Positions 25,210 through 33,852 of a stretch of 64,000 nucleotides of DNA are shown one piece after another (position 1 is the stretch's first letter; every line of letters starts with the position of its first letter). A model generated the notes under the pieces. The model was not told the origin of the DNA. It was given only the letters and a program-made list of their open reading frames with translations, and ran no database searches. The position numbers were made by a program, and so were the translations under genes. Source of the DNA: a bacterium (GTDB lineage Bacteria > Planctomycetota > UBA1135 > UBA2386); the NCBI GenBank assembly GCA_024743115.1, contig JANSXC010000007.1, positions 123,771 to 187,770 of the forward strand. Direction: 5' to 3'.

Positions 25210-26343
25210 ATGCCGGAGATGGATTCCGTTCCCGATCTGGACGCACTGCTGGCGGACCGACGATGGCTGCGCTCGCTGGCACGCAGCCTGGTGCGTCAGG
25301 ACGACGTCGACGACCTGGTCCAGGACGCCACCGCAGCCGCACTCGGGGCACGCCCTGCGATCCGGGGACGGCCAGCCGCCTGGCTGCTCGGAACCATGCG
25401 CCGCCTGGCCGCAAATCGCCGCCGCGCGAACGCGCGACGTCTTCGACGGGAAGCTGTTGGCGCGACCGGCGGAACTACCGAACCGGCGAGTTCGCTCGTC
25501 GAACGCACGGACCTCGAACGGCGGATCGCCGAAGCCATCCGCGACCTCCCGGGCGACAACCGCCAAGCGCTCGTCATGCGATTCTGGGAAGGGCTTCGCC
25601 CGGGCCAGATCTCGGATCGCCTCCGACTGCCGACCGAAGCCGTTCGCAGCCGGATTCGACGCGGCCTGGCAACACTTCGCGGCCGCCTCGACGAACTGCA
25701 CCCCCGGCGCGCGTGGATGACCGCGCTCGACGATCGCACGTGGCTGCGGCCGTGGCTGTTGTTGCTCCCGATCGTGGCGGCGTTGGGTTGGTGGCTCTCG
25801 GTGGCCGGGAACGACCGCTCGCACGCGTCGGAACGCAGGCCGCGGTTCGCCTGGGTTCGGACTCTCGACCCGAACGGCGAACGGCTCGACCTCTCCCGCG
25901 TGGGTTGGCGCGGGCTGGCCGGCGAGTTCGGCTCGAACTCCGGCCTGGTCGAAATGCCGTGGCCGAGCATGACGAGCCATCCTGAGCCATTGGACGGCAT
26001 GCACGCGCTGGTGTGTGCGCATCGCGTCGGCCCTGCCACCGAACCACAGACGTTCACTCTGGTCGCAGCGAAGTCGCACTCGTGCGCGGGAATCGTGGTC
26101 GACCGATTCGGGAACGCGTTGGCCGGCGCACTCGTGTCCTACCGCCTGCCGCGCGAGGTGCCCTGGCGGCTGGCTCTCGCTGGCGACGTGCAGTTCGGAC
26201 CCGAACCGAGCGGCAACTGCGATGGGAACGGCGCGTTCGACCTCGGCAACGTCGCATCGTGTCCCGGTGCAACACTCGTCATCGAGGTCGATGGGCGACG
26301 GGTTGTCAGCAACAGGACCTCGGGTCGGATCCAGACCGACTGA
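25210..26343 (+). CDS. Membrane-tethered ECF sigma factor with C-terminal carboxypeptidase-regulatory-like domain
   Basis: 377 residues from the ATG at 25210 (G-rich site just upstream). Residues about 10-75 are sigma region 2 (VRQDDVDDLVQDATAAAL). Residues 105-165 are region 4 with the helix-turn-helix (GLRPGQISDRLRLPTEAVRS). A single hydrophobic helix (about 180-198, PWLLLLPIVAALGWWL) follows, then ~180 residues outside with a module reading GIVVDRFGNALAGALVSYRL, a CarboxypepD_reg pattern. The sigma domain would be cytoplasmic and the tail periplasmic. The same architecture appears at 53639-56212 in a much longer form; this one ends abruptly after one module. A tail-sensing, anti-sigma-free control mechanism is inference. 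Confidence 0.8.
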   Translation: MPEMDSVPDLDALLADRRWLRSLARSLVRQDDVDDLVQDATAAALGARPAIRGRPAAWLLGTMRRLAANRRRANARRLRREAVGATGGTTEPASSLVERTDLERRIAEAIRDLPGDNRQALVMRFWEGLRPGQISDRLRLPTEAVRSRIRRGLATLRGRLDELHPRRAWMTALDDRTWLRPWLLLLPIVAALGWWLSVAGNDRSHASERRPRFAWVRTLDPNGERLDLSRVGWRGLAGEFGSNSGLVEMPWPSMTSHPEPLDGMHALVCAHRVGPATEPQTFTLVAAKSHSCAGIVVDRFGNALAGALVSYRLPREVPWRLALAGDVQFGPEPSGNCDGNGAFDLGNVASCPGATLVIEVDGRRVVSNRTSGRIQTD

Positions 26344-26385
26344 AACTGGGATCGCGCCACGGCAACCCGACCTGCGTGAGCGTAT

Positions 26386-26748
26386 CTACTCGATCGCGAC
26401 ACGGAGCGAACGTTCGTCGGCGGATCGCAGCTCGATCGAGGCCTCGTGCGCGACGCGGTCGCCGATCGTGACCACGAGGGTCGTAGGTGCCGGGGAACAT
26501 CCGTTCGGACCGCGCCACCTCTCGCCACGACGGGCATCGGCCCCTGCCGCCCCTGCACCTTGGCGTTCACAACACCGCCGCCATCGCCCTCGACGAGCCG
26601 CCCAAGCAACGTGTGGGTCGTGAGGTGGAAGCGTCCAGCCTCGGCCGTCTTCGCTCCCCTCGACGCGCCATCGTGCCCGAGCCACCAATCGGCCAGCGGG
26701 CCACCGCGCTCGTCGACGAGTCGATCGAGTGCGCATGCCGAGCCGCAG
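26386..26748 (-). pseudogene. Remnant of a carboxypeptidase-regulatory-like gene, frameshifted
   Basis: On the minus strand, directly after the stop of the glycosyltransferase-like gene, a frame without a start codon reads DRLVDERGGPLADWWLG ... TAEAGRFHL ... LLGRLVEGDGGGVVNAKVQG, typical of CarboxypepD_reg modules and with GC-rich third positions. Around 26490-26515 the coding signal jumps to another frame, which reads APTTLVVTIGDRVAHEASIEL and ends at a TAG (26386-26388). The lack of a start and the internal frameshift mark a decayed gene; a sequencing error could explain the shift but not the missing 5' end. It may be the relic of a longer protein related to the ECF fusion's tail opposite it. 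Confidence 0.45.
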
Positions 26749-28431
26749 CTACCGCGCCCCCACCCAACGATGCACGAACACCGTCTCGTCGCGCTGCGTG
26801 CCGGCGCACGGCAGCACGGCGAACAGTTCGAACGCCGTGTCGAGCAGCGCGCGCACGTCAGGATCGACCCGGAGCTCGGCACGCTCGTCGCGCAGCGTGA
26901 CGACGAACAGATCGGTCTCCGAGTCACCCCGCTCCTGACCCGGCGGCTCGTCCGGTCCTTCGTTCGCAGCGCGGCGCGGCGCCATGAGATCGACGAGTTC
27001 CGCGAGCCCCACCGGCGTCGCGGGCAGCGGCACGACCTGCACTTCGGGGTGCGGATCGATCGCGACCTCGCGCCAGTGGTTCGGACGCAGATAATAGATC
27101 ATGCTGTCGTGCCCGGCACCGACGACCACGTCGAGATGGCGCTTGTGCACGTGTGACACGACGATGTCGCGCACACCGCGCCAGTCCGGGCGGCTGCCGC
27201 GACGTGCGGTGGTGTAGAGGAACGTGCCGATCAGCAGGTCGAGCACGAGCGCGAGCGCCGGCAACGTGACGATCAGCCTGGACCCCGCGCGGCCAGCACG
27301 CGACCCGTCGGCCACCGGCACTTTGCGGACCACCGCGGCGCGCAAGTGTTCTGACAGCTCGATCGCGCAGCCCGCGGCCAGCAGCAGCAGGAACGGCAGC
27401 ACGAGCAGGGCGTGCTCGCGTGCCGGGGTCACGACGAACAACCCGAGAACGGCCGGGGCGATGCCGACGACCAGCGCGGCCGTCGCGAGTTCGCGGCGTG
27501 TGCGCTGGCGAACCACTGTGCCGACTGACTCGGCACGCGGCGGGAGCCACGGTAGAAGGCCCGCGAACAACAGCACCGGCAGCCCGATCGCCGCCAGCTG
27601 CAGCTGCAAGTTCGCGAGCAGCGCCAGGGGTGCACCACTCTCACCTGCGGCCCGCGCAAAGAACGTCACCACGACGACCGCGACGCCAACCACGGTCCAC
27701 GCGAGATAACGCCGCGGTCGGTCGCGGCGGTTCTCGGCCATGACGAGCTCGCGTTGGCGGCTCGCGACCACGGCGAGCAGGGCCAGCCACCCGATCGGAT
27801 GAATCCAACCTGCCAGCACCAGCAAACCCGCGAGTCCGGCCCGCTCGACGACCGTCGCAGGCTCGGAGTCAGGAGCGTCGTCGTTCTCGTGCCGCCGCCG
27901 CACCGCGGCAACCGTGGCCAGCGCAAACATCGCCACCGTGAGCGCCGCGCCGTGGCCCGTCGCGAGCTGACAGACTTCGACGTGCCACGGGTGCACCGCG
28001 AGCAGCCCGGCCGCGAGCAGCGCCACCCGCCGCGGCACGAGAACCTCGCCGACGAGCGCGAGCAGCGGCACCGCGAGGGTCGCGACGAACAAGAACGGCA
28101 GCCGCAGCCAACCCTCCCCGTGTGACGGCAGCAAACCGCTCTCCCAGAACACCCGCACCAGCAGGTCGGACAGCCGCCAGCTCTCGGTTGCCGCCACCGT
28201 GGCGTGTCGCCACGTCATCGCCTCGGCGGCCGACATGGACCAGACCTCGACGCCGAAGAACCGTACCCCCGCGGCGAGCAGTGTGATGCCGATCACGAGG
28301 AGGAGTTCCCAACGTGACCAGGGACCGCCCGGTGCCGCGGCGGATTGCCAGCCACTCCGACCGAGCAACCCGACCTTCGAGTCAGGCGTCGAACGGGGAT
28401 CTGGGCTGCTCTGACCGGCGGTCTCTGCCAT
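26749..28431 (-). CDS. GT-C (ArnT/PMT-like) membrane glycosyltransferase-like protein
   Basis: 560 residues from MAETAGQSS, with about ten predicted membrane helices. The first periplasmic loop after helix 1 carries VEVWSMSAAEAMTWRH, positioned like the acidic catalytic loop of GT39/GT83 enzymes, and a hydrophobic LLVIGITLLAAGVRFFG helix precedes it. LAVHPWHVEVCQLATGHG is the next conserved-looking loop. The C-terminal ~150 residues are a soluble periplasmic domain. Such proteins move sugars from polyprenyl phosphate to lipid A, proteins or polymers; the acceptor is unknown. It diverges from the YfhO-like genes with 66 bp between starts, so this is a likely envelope-glycan locus. Confidence 0.7.
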   Translation of the reverse strand: MAETAGQSSPDPRSTPDSKVGLLGRSGWQSAAAPGGPWSRWELLLVIGITLLAAGVRFFGVEVWSMSAAEAMTWRHATVAATESWRLSDLLVRVFWESGLLPSHGEGWLRLPFLFVATLAVPLLALVGEVLVPRRVALLAAGLLAVHPWHVEVCQLATGHGAALTVAMFALATVAAVRRRHENDDAPDSEPATVVERAGLAGLLVLAGWIHPIGWLALLAVVASRQRELVMAENRRDRPRRYLAWTVVGVAVVVVTFFARAAGESGAPLALLANLQLQLAAIGLPVLLFAGLLPWLPPRAESVGTVVRQRTRRELATAALVVGIAPAVLGLFVVTPAREHALLVLPFLLLLAAGCAIELSEHLRAAVVRKVPVADGSRAGRAGSRLIVTLPALALVLDLLIGTFLYTTARRGSRPDWRGVRDIVVSHVHKRHLDVVVGAGHDSMIYYLRPNHWREVAIDPHPEVQVVPLPATPVGLAELVDLMAPRRAANEGPDEPPGQERGDSETDLFVVTLRDERAELRVDPDVRALLDTAFELFAVLPCAGTQRDETVFVHRWVGAR

Positions 28432-28497
28432 CGCGAGTGCCGCAACATAGTCGAACCGGGCTTGTTGCAACACGTTCGCTCCGGCATCGTGGAGTCC

Positions 28498-31206
28498 GTG
28501 AGCCCGAGTGAGCCGGCGCCGACCCGAACCCATCGCCTGCACGCGTTCCTGCTGGCGCTCGGCTGCGCGGTGCTGTTCCTCCAGGACGCGCTGATCCCGG
28601 GCAGAGCACTCGTGCCGTATCCGCCCGAGCAGTTCGACGTGCAGCGCGCCGAGACACGGGCCAACGGCACGCTCGATCTCGCGGACGCCCGCCGCGGCAA
28701 CACCAGCGGCGGTGACAAGTATCTGCAGTCACTGGCGTGGGATCGCATCATGGCGGACCGCTTCGCGACGGGCGAAGTGCCGCTCTGGACCCGCGACGTC
28801 GTCGGTGGTGCACCGTTCGTGCCGCAGATGGCGCAGGTCTACGAGCCGATCAACCTGCTGCTGCTCGCCTGGCCGAGCGTCGAGTGGTACGGCATCTGGT
28901 TCCTGCTGCACCAGGTGCTGTTCGGATTCTTCTGCTACCTGTTCCTCCGCCGCCTCGGCATCACCCACCTCGCGGCGCTGCTCGGCCTCGTCACCGCGTG
29001 CCTAGGGCTCTGGACCCAGTGCAAGGTCCACCACAACGTGATCCTCACGGCCGCGCTGCCCCTGTGGCCGATGCTGTCCGCGGTCTGGGATCTCGCGCAT
29101 CGCCAGCCCGACGCCCCGCAGCCCTGGCGTCGCCGCCGCAGCATCGCCTGGCTGGCACTCTGGACCGGTGTGTCGTGGCTGTCGGGGTTCGCGGTCGTGA
29201 GCCTGCAGGTCAGCTATCTGGTCGTCGGCTTTGCGCTGCTGCTCACGTTCCGGCAAGAACGCGGCCGACGCCTGCAGCTGTTGCTCGGTGCCGGCACCGG
29301 CATGCTGCTCGGAGGCGTGCTGTCGCTCGCGCACATGGTGCCCGTGCTGCAAGCCTCGATGGTCTCGGCGCGCGACTCGGCGTGGAATCCGGAGTTCCTC
29401 GCGGCGCACGGCCTCGAATGGGACCACGCACTGACCGCGCTGTGGCCCGACCTGCTGACCTGGGCCAGCGACGCATTCTACCCCGATCCGCAGCAGGGCC
29501 CCGCCGACATCACGCGCATGCCGTGGTCGCAGCTCGTGCTGCTGGCGTCTCCCCGAAGCGCGGTGACGGGCGGCGCGTTCCAGAGCTGGGTCGAGACGTC
29601 GTTCGCGATCGGCACGATCCCGTTCGCGTGTGTCGCCATCGCGCTGTTCGATCGGCAGCGGCTCGCACTCGCCGCGTTCTTCGCCGCCGCGGGCGCCCTC
29701 GCGTTCGGCTTCGCCCTCGCCGACGAGCCACTGTTGTCCCTCGCGCGATTCGTGCCGGGCATCGGCGCCGCGGACCTGCGGCGCCTGCTGTTCACGGTCG
29801 CGATGGCCGGCGTCGTGCTCACGGGGCTCGGCGCCGACCGCCTGCTGCGCGGCGGCAGTCGCTGGCCCGCGTTCGTCGTACTCGCACTCGGGGCGCTCGG
29901 TTCGCTCGTTCTCGTGTTCGGCATCCTGCCGGGATCGGACGACGAGTTCGTACGCACGACTGCCGAGCTCATCGCGGCCGACGCGGATCACCCCGACGTG
30001 CAGCGCGCCAACGGCAGAGTCGAGTTCATCGACGCGTGGATCCGCAGCAATACGGCGCCCGGCGAACTCGCGAACAACCGCACCGCCCTCGCGACGACGG
30101 CCTGGCGCGCGCTGCTCGTCGCCGCGTTCGGCCTGGTCGGCATGCTGCTCGTTCGCACGCGCCGCGGTGGCCTCGCGATGTTCGCGCTCGTGCTGCTCAC
30201 CGGACTCGAACTCTGGCACGCGGGTCGCGGCCCGGTGCAGACGGTGCCCGCCGCACGCATCACGACGCCGCCGGCGATCATGGCGCCCGTGCTCGCCAGC
30301 TACGCGGCGGATCAGCCTGACGAACGCGGTGTCCGCCCGCGACTCGCGCGCCTGGCCGGCCGCACCGAGGGTCGCATCGCGTCGTGGTATCCCGGCAACC
30401 TGCCGGGCTTCCACGGCATCGAGGATGCCACGGGCTACAACCCGCTCCCGGCTCGCCGGTTCGAGGACTTCTTCGAGGCGATCGAAGCGGACGTCGTGCC
30501 GCCCACGAAAGAGCAGCGGCGACAGCACCCCGACAAGGTCTGGCCTCCCGCCAAAGCCAACGTCGCGTTCAAGGGCTCGGGCGTCGGCGCGTTCCACGAC
30601 GTGAGCTCGCTGTCGCATCCGCTCTGCGACCTGTTCGGAATCCGGTTCGTGATCACGCGCCGAAAGATCCCGACCGGCCCAACGCTCGTCGATCGCACGC
30701 CGCCCGGCACCGGCACGTTCCGGCTGCTCGAACGCACGACGACACTGCCGCGCGCGACTTTCGTCAGGACGGTCGATCGCGTGCCCGACCGCAGAGAGCG
30801 TCTGACCGAACTCGCACGACGCGACCGCGACTGCCGCCATCGGCTGATCCTCGAAGACCCTGACGCCCCCGAACCCTCCCCGGTCGTGAGCGGCGCCGAC
30901 CCCGTACGAGTCACCGTCGCGAGCCACACCGACGAACGCGTGGTCCTTTTGGTGGACGCCCCGCACGACGGCTACGTTCGGCTCGCCGATCCCTATGACC
31001 CCGGCTGGCGTGCCACGCTCGATGGCACGACCGTGCCGGTCTACGCTGCCGATCACTACCTCCGGGCGGTCTACGTGCCGGCGGGACAACACGAAGTAGT
31101 CTTCACCTACGACCGCCTCACGGTGCGCTGGCCGCGCTGGGTCAGCCTTGCTGCCCTGCTGGCCGCGTTGCTCCTCTACACCGGCTGGCCGCGACGTCGC
31201 GCATGA
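28498..31206 (+). CDS. YfhO-like large membrane protein (first of tandem pair)
   Basis: 902 residues from the GTG at 28498, which has GGAG five bases upstream. Many membrane helices are followed by a soluble beta-rich C-terminal domain and a last helix (WVSLAALLAALLLYTGW). Family features of YfhO/GT-C-like proteins are the N-terminal loop DALIPGRALVPYPPEQ, PLWTRDVVGGAPFVPQ before helix 3, and the C-terminal 'DPYDPGWRATLDG ... AVYVPAGQHEVVFTY' module. In Firmicutes YfhO is involved in glycosylating lipoteichoic acid; here the substrate is unknown. The stop overlaps the start of the second paralogue by four bases (ATGA). Confidence 0.78.
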   Translation: MSPSEPAPTRTHRLHAFLLALGCAVLFLQDALIPGRALVPYPPEQFDVQRAETRANGTLDLADARRGNTSGGDKYLQSLAWDRIMADRFATGEVPLWTRDVVGGAPFVPQMAQVYEPINLLLLAWPSVEWYGIWFLLHQVLFGFFCYLFLRRLGITHLAALLGLVTACLGLWTQCKVHHNVILTAALPLWPMLSAVWDLAHRQPDAPQPWRRRRSIAWLALWTGVSWLSGFAVVSLQVSYLVVGFALLLTFRQERGRRLQLLLGAGTGMLLGGVLSLAHMVPVLQASMVSARDSAWNPEFLAAHGLEWDHALTALWPDLLTWASDAFYPDPQQGPADITRMPWSQLVLLASPRSAVTGGAFQSWVETSFAIGTIPFACVAIALFDRQRLALAAFFAAAGALAFGFALADEPLLSLARFVPGIGAADLRRLLFTVAMAGVVLTGLGADRLLRGGSRWPAFVVLALGALGSLVLVFGILPGSDDEFVRTTAELIAADADHPDVQRANGRVEFIDAWIRSNTAPGELANNRTALATTAWRALLVAAFGLVGMLLVRTRRGGLAMFALVLLTGLELWHAGRGPVQTVPAARITTPPAIMAPVLASYAADQPDERGVRPRLARLAGRTEGRIASWYPGNLPGFHGIEDATGYNPLPARRFEDFFEAIEADVVPPTKEQRRQHPDKVWPPAKANVAFKGSGVGAFHDVSSLSHPLCDLFGIRFVITRRKIPTGPTLVDRTPPGTGTFRLLERTTTLPRATFVRTVDRVPDRRERLTELARRDRDCRHRLILEDPDAPEPSPVVSGADPVRVTVASHTDERVVLLVDAPHDGYVRLADPYDPGWRATLDGTTVPVYAADHYLRAVYVPAGQHEVVFTYDRLTVRWPRWVSLAALLAALLLYTGWPRRRA

Positions 31207-33809
31207 CCGACCGACTCAAGAACTGGCTGCTCTACGGCACCCTGGCACTGCTGCCCGTGGTCTGGCTGTGGCCGAGCGCGTTCGGCGGCCGGACATTCGT
31301 GCCGTTCGACCCGGCGCAGTTCCCGCCGGCCTCGATGACGCTGACCACCGAGCAACTCGCGGAGGCGCGCCGCGACGCCAACCTCGATGTCACCGAGGTC
31401 TGGCCGTGGTTCCTGCCCGAGGTCGAACTCGTGCAACGCCGCCAGGGTCCCTGGCAGTTCTCGACCTGGAACCCACACGCCCGCACCGGTGCTCCGATCG
31501 CCGAGGTCGGGCTCGACAGCCTGCTCTATCCACCCCAGCGGCTCGCGCTGTTCGTCGACGAGCCCCGCGACCTGCTGGTCTGGCAATGCTGGCTCAGCCT
31601 CGCATTGGCCGGCATCTTCCTCGCCGGCCTGCTGCGCGAGGTCAAGCTGTCGCACGCCGCCGCCTTCTTCGGCGCGGCCTCGTTCCAACTGTCGGGCACA
31701 CTGGCCGTCAACGCGTTCTTCTGGATGCGCCTGGCGTCTTTGATCTGGTTGCCCGCGATCCTGTGGGCGCTGATGCGACTGGCCGAGGGCAACCGGTTGC
31801 GACCGACCCCATTGCTCGCCTGCGCCACCGCCATCGCCATGCCGTGGCTGGCCGGGTTCCCGCCGTACGCCGCCGCCGGCTTCCTGCTCGCCGGCCTGAT
31901 GGCGGCGCGCCTCGTGCTCGAACGCCTGGCCCGCGACGGCCTCTACGCCGGCCGCGCCCTGGCCGTCCGCCTCGGCTTCGGCATCGGCGTGGGCCTGCTG
32001 CTCGCGGCGCCCCAGCTCCTGCCCTCGTTCTGGTTCTTCTCCTTCGAATCGGCTCGCACCGCCAACCCGGATCTCAGCGTGCTGGCCTCGACCCGCTTCG
32101 ACCCGTACGGCCTGCTCGGCTGGCTGATGCCGGATGCCTTCGGCCACCCGATCGACGGCAAGGCGGTGCCGTACGCGCAGTCGCCACTGACCTACCTGTG
32201 GTGCGACCGCTTCGGCGACGACGGCAAGGCGCTGACGCCGAACTACAACTACACCGAGTACTCGATCTTCTTCGGCACCGCGGGCGTACTGCTCGCGCTC
32301 CACGGAGCGGTGCGCGGCCGCGGCAACCTGCGCTGGTTCGTGCTGCCCGTGCTCGGTCTGCTGCTCGGCCTGGCCTTGTTCCTGCCGATCATCCGCTGGT
32401 TCTATCTCCTACCGCTGGTCAAGAGCGTATTCGCGATGCGCTGGCTCACGATCGCGACGATGCTCGGCGCGTGGCTCGCGGCGATCGGCTTCGATCGCCT
32501 GCGCGTGGTCGAGCGCGCCAGCGTCGTGCGCCTGGCGCTGCTCGCTTTCGGACTCGCCGGGCTGGCGTTCTGGCTGCCGGGGCTGCCGGCGAGCTGGCAC
32601 GCGGACGATCCGACCTGGCCCGCGAGCACGATCGCGGCGCGGTATCAGGTGCCCTTGCAAGGTGCGATCGATCATCTGCAGGCCGGCGCCGGTGCGACCG
32701 ATCGCTTCGCAGTCGCGCTCGAACGCTTCGCGGCGGCCGGCACCGAGGCCGGCTGGTGGCTGCTGCTCGCCGGCGGCCTGCTGCTGGCCTACGGAACGCT
32801 GCGGAACGACCGGCTGCGCGAGACCGCCCGATTGGCCCTGCCTCTGGTCACGATCGTGCAACTGACCCTCCACGGCGCGCCGCTCGTCGTCGGCCACCCG
32901 TTGGCCCAACCACCCGACGCGACGGCGGTGCACGAGTTCCTGCGCGCCCGCGCCGCGGCCGATCCGGCCGGTGGCTTCACCATCGCACGCGTCAGCAACG
33001 GCCCCTCGATCCCCGTGCAGCTGCCGCCCGGCCAGCTGCTAGCACCAGGTATTCGCGACCTGCAGTTCTACAGCCACGGCGACAAGCGCTGGATCGAGGC
33101 GGTGCGCGCAGCCCTCGGATCGAACTCGGTGCAACCAGGCCGCAGCTATCTCGCCCGGACGCTGCAGCCCGCGGAGGCGACCCATCCGTTGTTCGACCTG
33201 TTCGGCGTGCGCTTCCTGCTCGCGACCGAGCCGTTCCCCGACCTCGGGGCGCGGGTGGGGCCGCATCTACGCGGGCCGAACGGCGGGGAGTTCTACGTCT
33301 ACGAACGACGGTCGGCGCGACCGCGCGCGTTCACCGTCGAGCGACTCGAAGCGTGCGGCGGTGACGCCGGCGTGCTGCGCCACCTGGCCGATCGCACCAC
33401 GACCTACGACCGCTCGGCGCTGGTCACGACCCCACCACCCGGCAGCCCGACCGCACCATCCGCCCCCGGCGCTTCCCCGAGATCCGTGCAGTTCGTGACC
33501 GACGATCCGACCGTCGTCGAAATCGACATCGCGGCCGGTAGCGATCCATGGCTGGTGCTCGGCGATACCTATTATCCCGGCTGGACCGCCACGATCGACG
33601 GCGAGCCCACTCCGATCGAACGTTGCAACCACTGCCAACGCCTCGTGCGGCTACCGCCCGAGGCCTGTCGTGTACGATTCGACTACACCACGCCGTTCTT
33701 GCCGACCGGGTTCACCCTGTTCGGCTGTGGGCTTTTCCTGCTGTTGTTCGTCGCCATGACCCGGCGCGCCTCAAGCGCCGTCACCGTGCGTGACGAAACA
33801 GCGGAGTGA
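31203..33809 (+). CDS. YfhO-like large membrane protein (second of tandem pair)
   Basis: 868 residues with the same plan as the preceding gene: an N-terminal helix, a loop with FVPFDPAQFPPASM, WNPHARTGAPIAEV, a multi-helix core, and a C-terminal beta module ending DTYYPGWTATIDGEPTPIERC and VRFDYTTPFLPTGFTLFGCG. Translational coupling to the first copy (ATGA) suggests both are needed in similar amounts or form a complex. The identity between copies is modest and spread along the length, so the duplication is old. Probable role: polyprenyl-phosphate-dependent glycosyl transfer at the periplasmic face (inference from GT-C relatives). Confidence 0.78.
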   Translation: MTDRLKNWLLYGTLALLPVVWLWPSAFGGRTFVPFDPAQFPPASMTLTTEQLAEARRDANLDVTEVWPWFLPEVELVQRRQGPWQFSTWNPHARTGAPIAEVGLDSLLYPPQRLALFVDEPRDLLVWQCWLSLALAGIFLAGLLREVKLSHAAAFFGAASFQLSGTLAVNAFFWMRLASLIWLPAILWALMRLAEGNRLRPTPLLACATAIAMPWLAGFPPYAAAGFLLAGLMAARLVLERLARDGLYAGRALAVRLGFGIGVGLLLAAPQLLPSFWFFSFESARTANPDLSVLASTRFDPYGLLGWLMPDAFGHPIDGKAVPYAQSPLTYLWCDRFGDDGKALTPNYNYTEYSIFFGTAGVLLALHGAVRGRGNLRWFVLPVLGLLLGLALFLPIIRWFYLLPLVKSVFAMRWLTIATMLGAWLAAIGFDRLRVVERASVVRLALLAFGLAGLAFWLPGLPASWHADDPTWPASTIAARYQVPLQGAIDHLQAGAGATDRFAVALERFAAAGTEAGWWLLLAGGLLLAYGTLRNDRLRETARLALPLVTIVQLTLHGAPLVVGHPLAQPPDATAVHEFLRARAAADPAGGFTIARVSNGPSIPVQLPPGQLLAPGIRDLQFYSHGDKRWIEAVRAALGSNSVQPGRSYLARTLQPAEATHPLFDLFGVRFLLATEPFPDLGARVGPHLRGPNGGEFYVYERRSARPRAFTVERLEACGGDAGVLRHLADRTTTYDRSALVTTPPPGSPTAPSAPGASPRSVQFVTDDPTVVEIDIAAGSDPWLVLGDTYYPGWTATIDGEPTPIERCNHCQRLVRLPPEACRVRFDYTTPFLPTGFTLFGCGLFLLLFVAMTRRASSAVTVRDETAE

Positions 33810-33852
33810 GCCAGCTGTTCCGCGAGCGCCGCACCGCGCGGCGAACTGACCG

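Noticed and set aside
24517..26079. Extended minus-strand start for the DUF2911-like gene
   Set aside because: The upstream part lies antisense to the ECF fusion's sigma domain; the signal peptide at MNRTIVV marks the real start.
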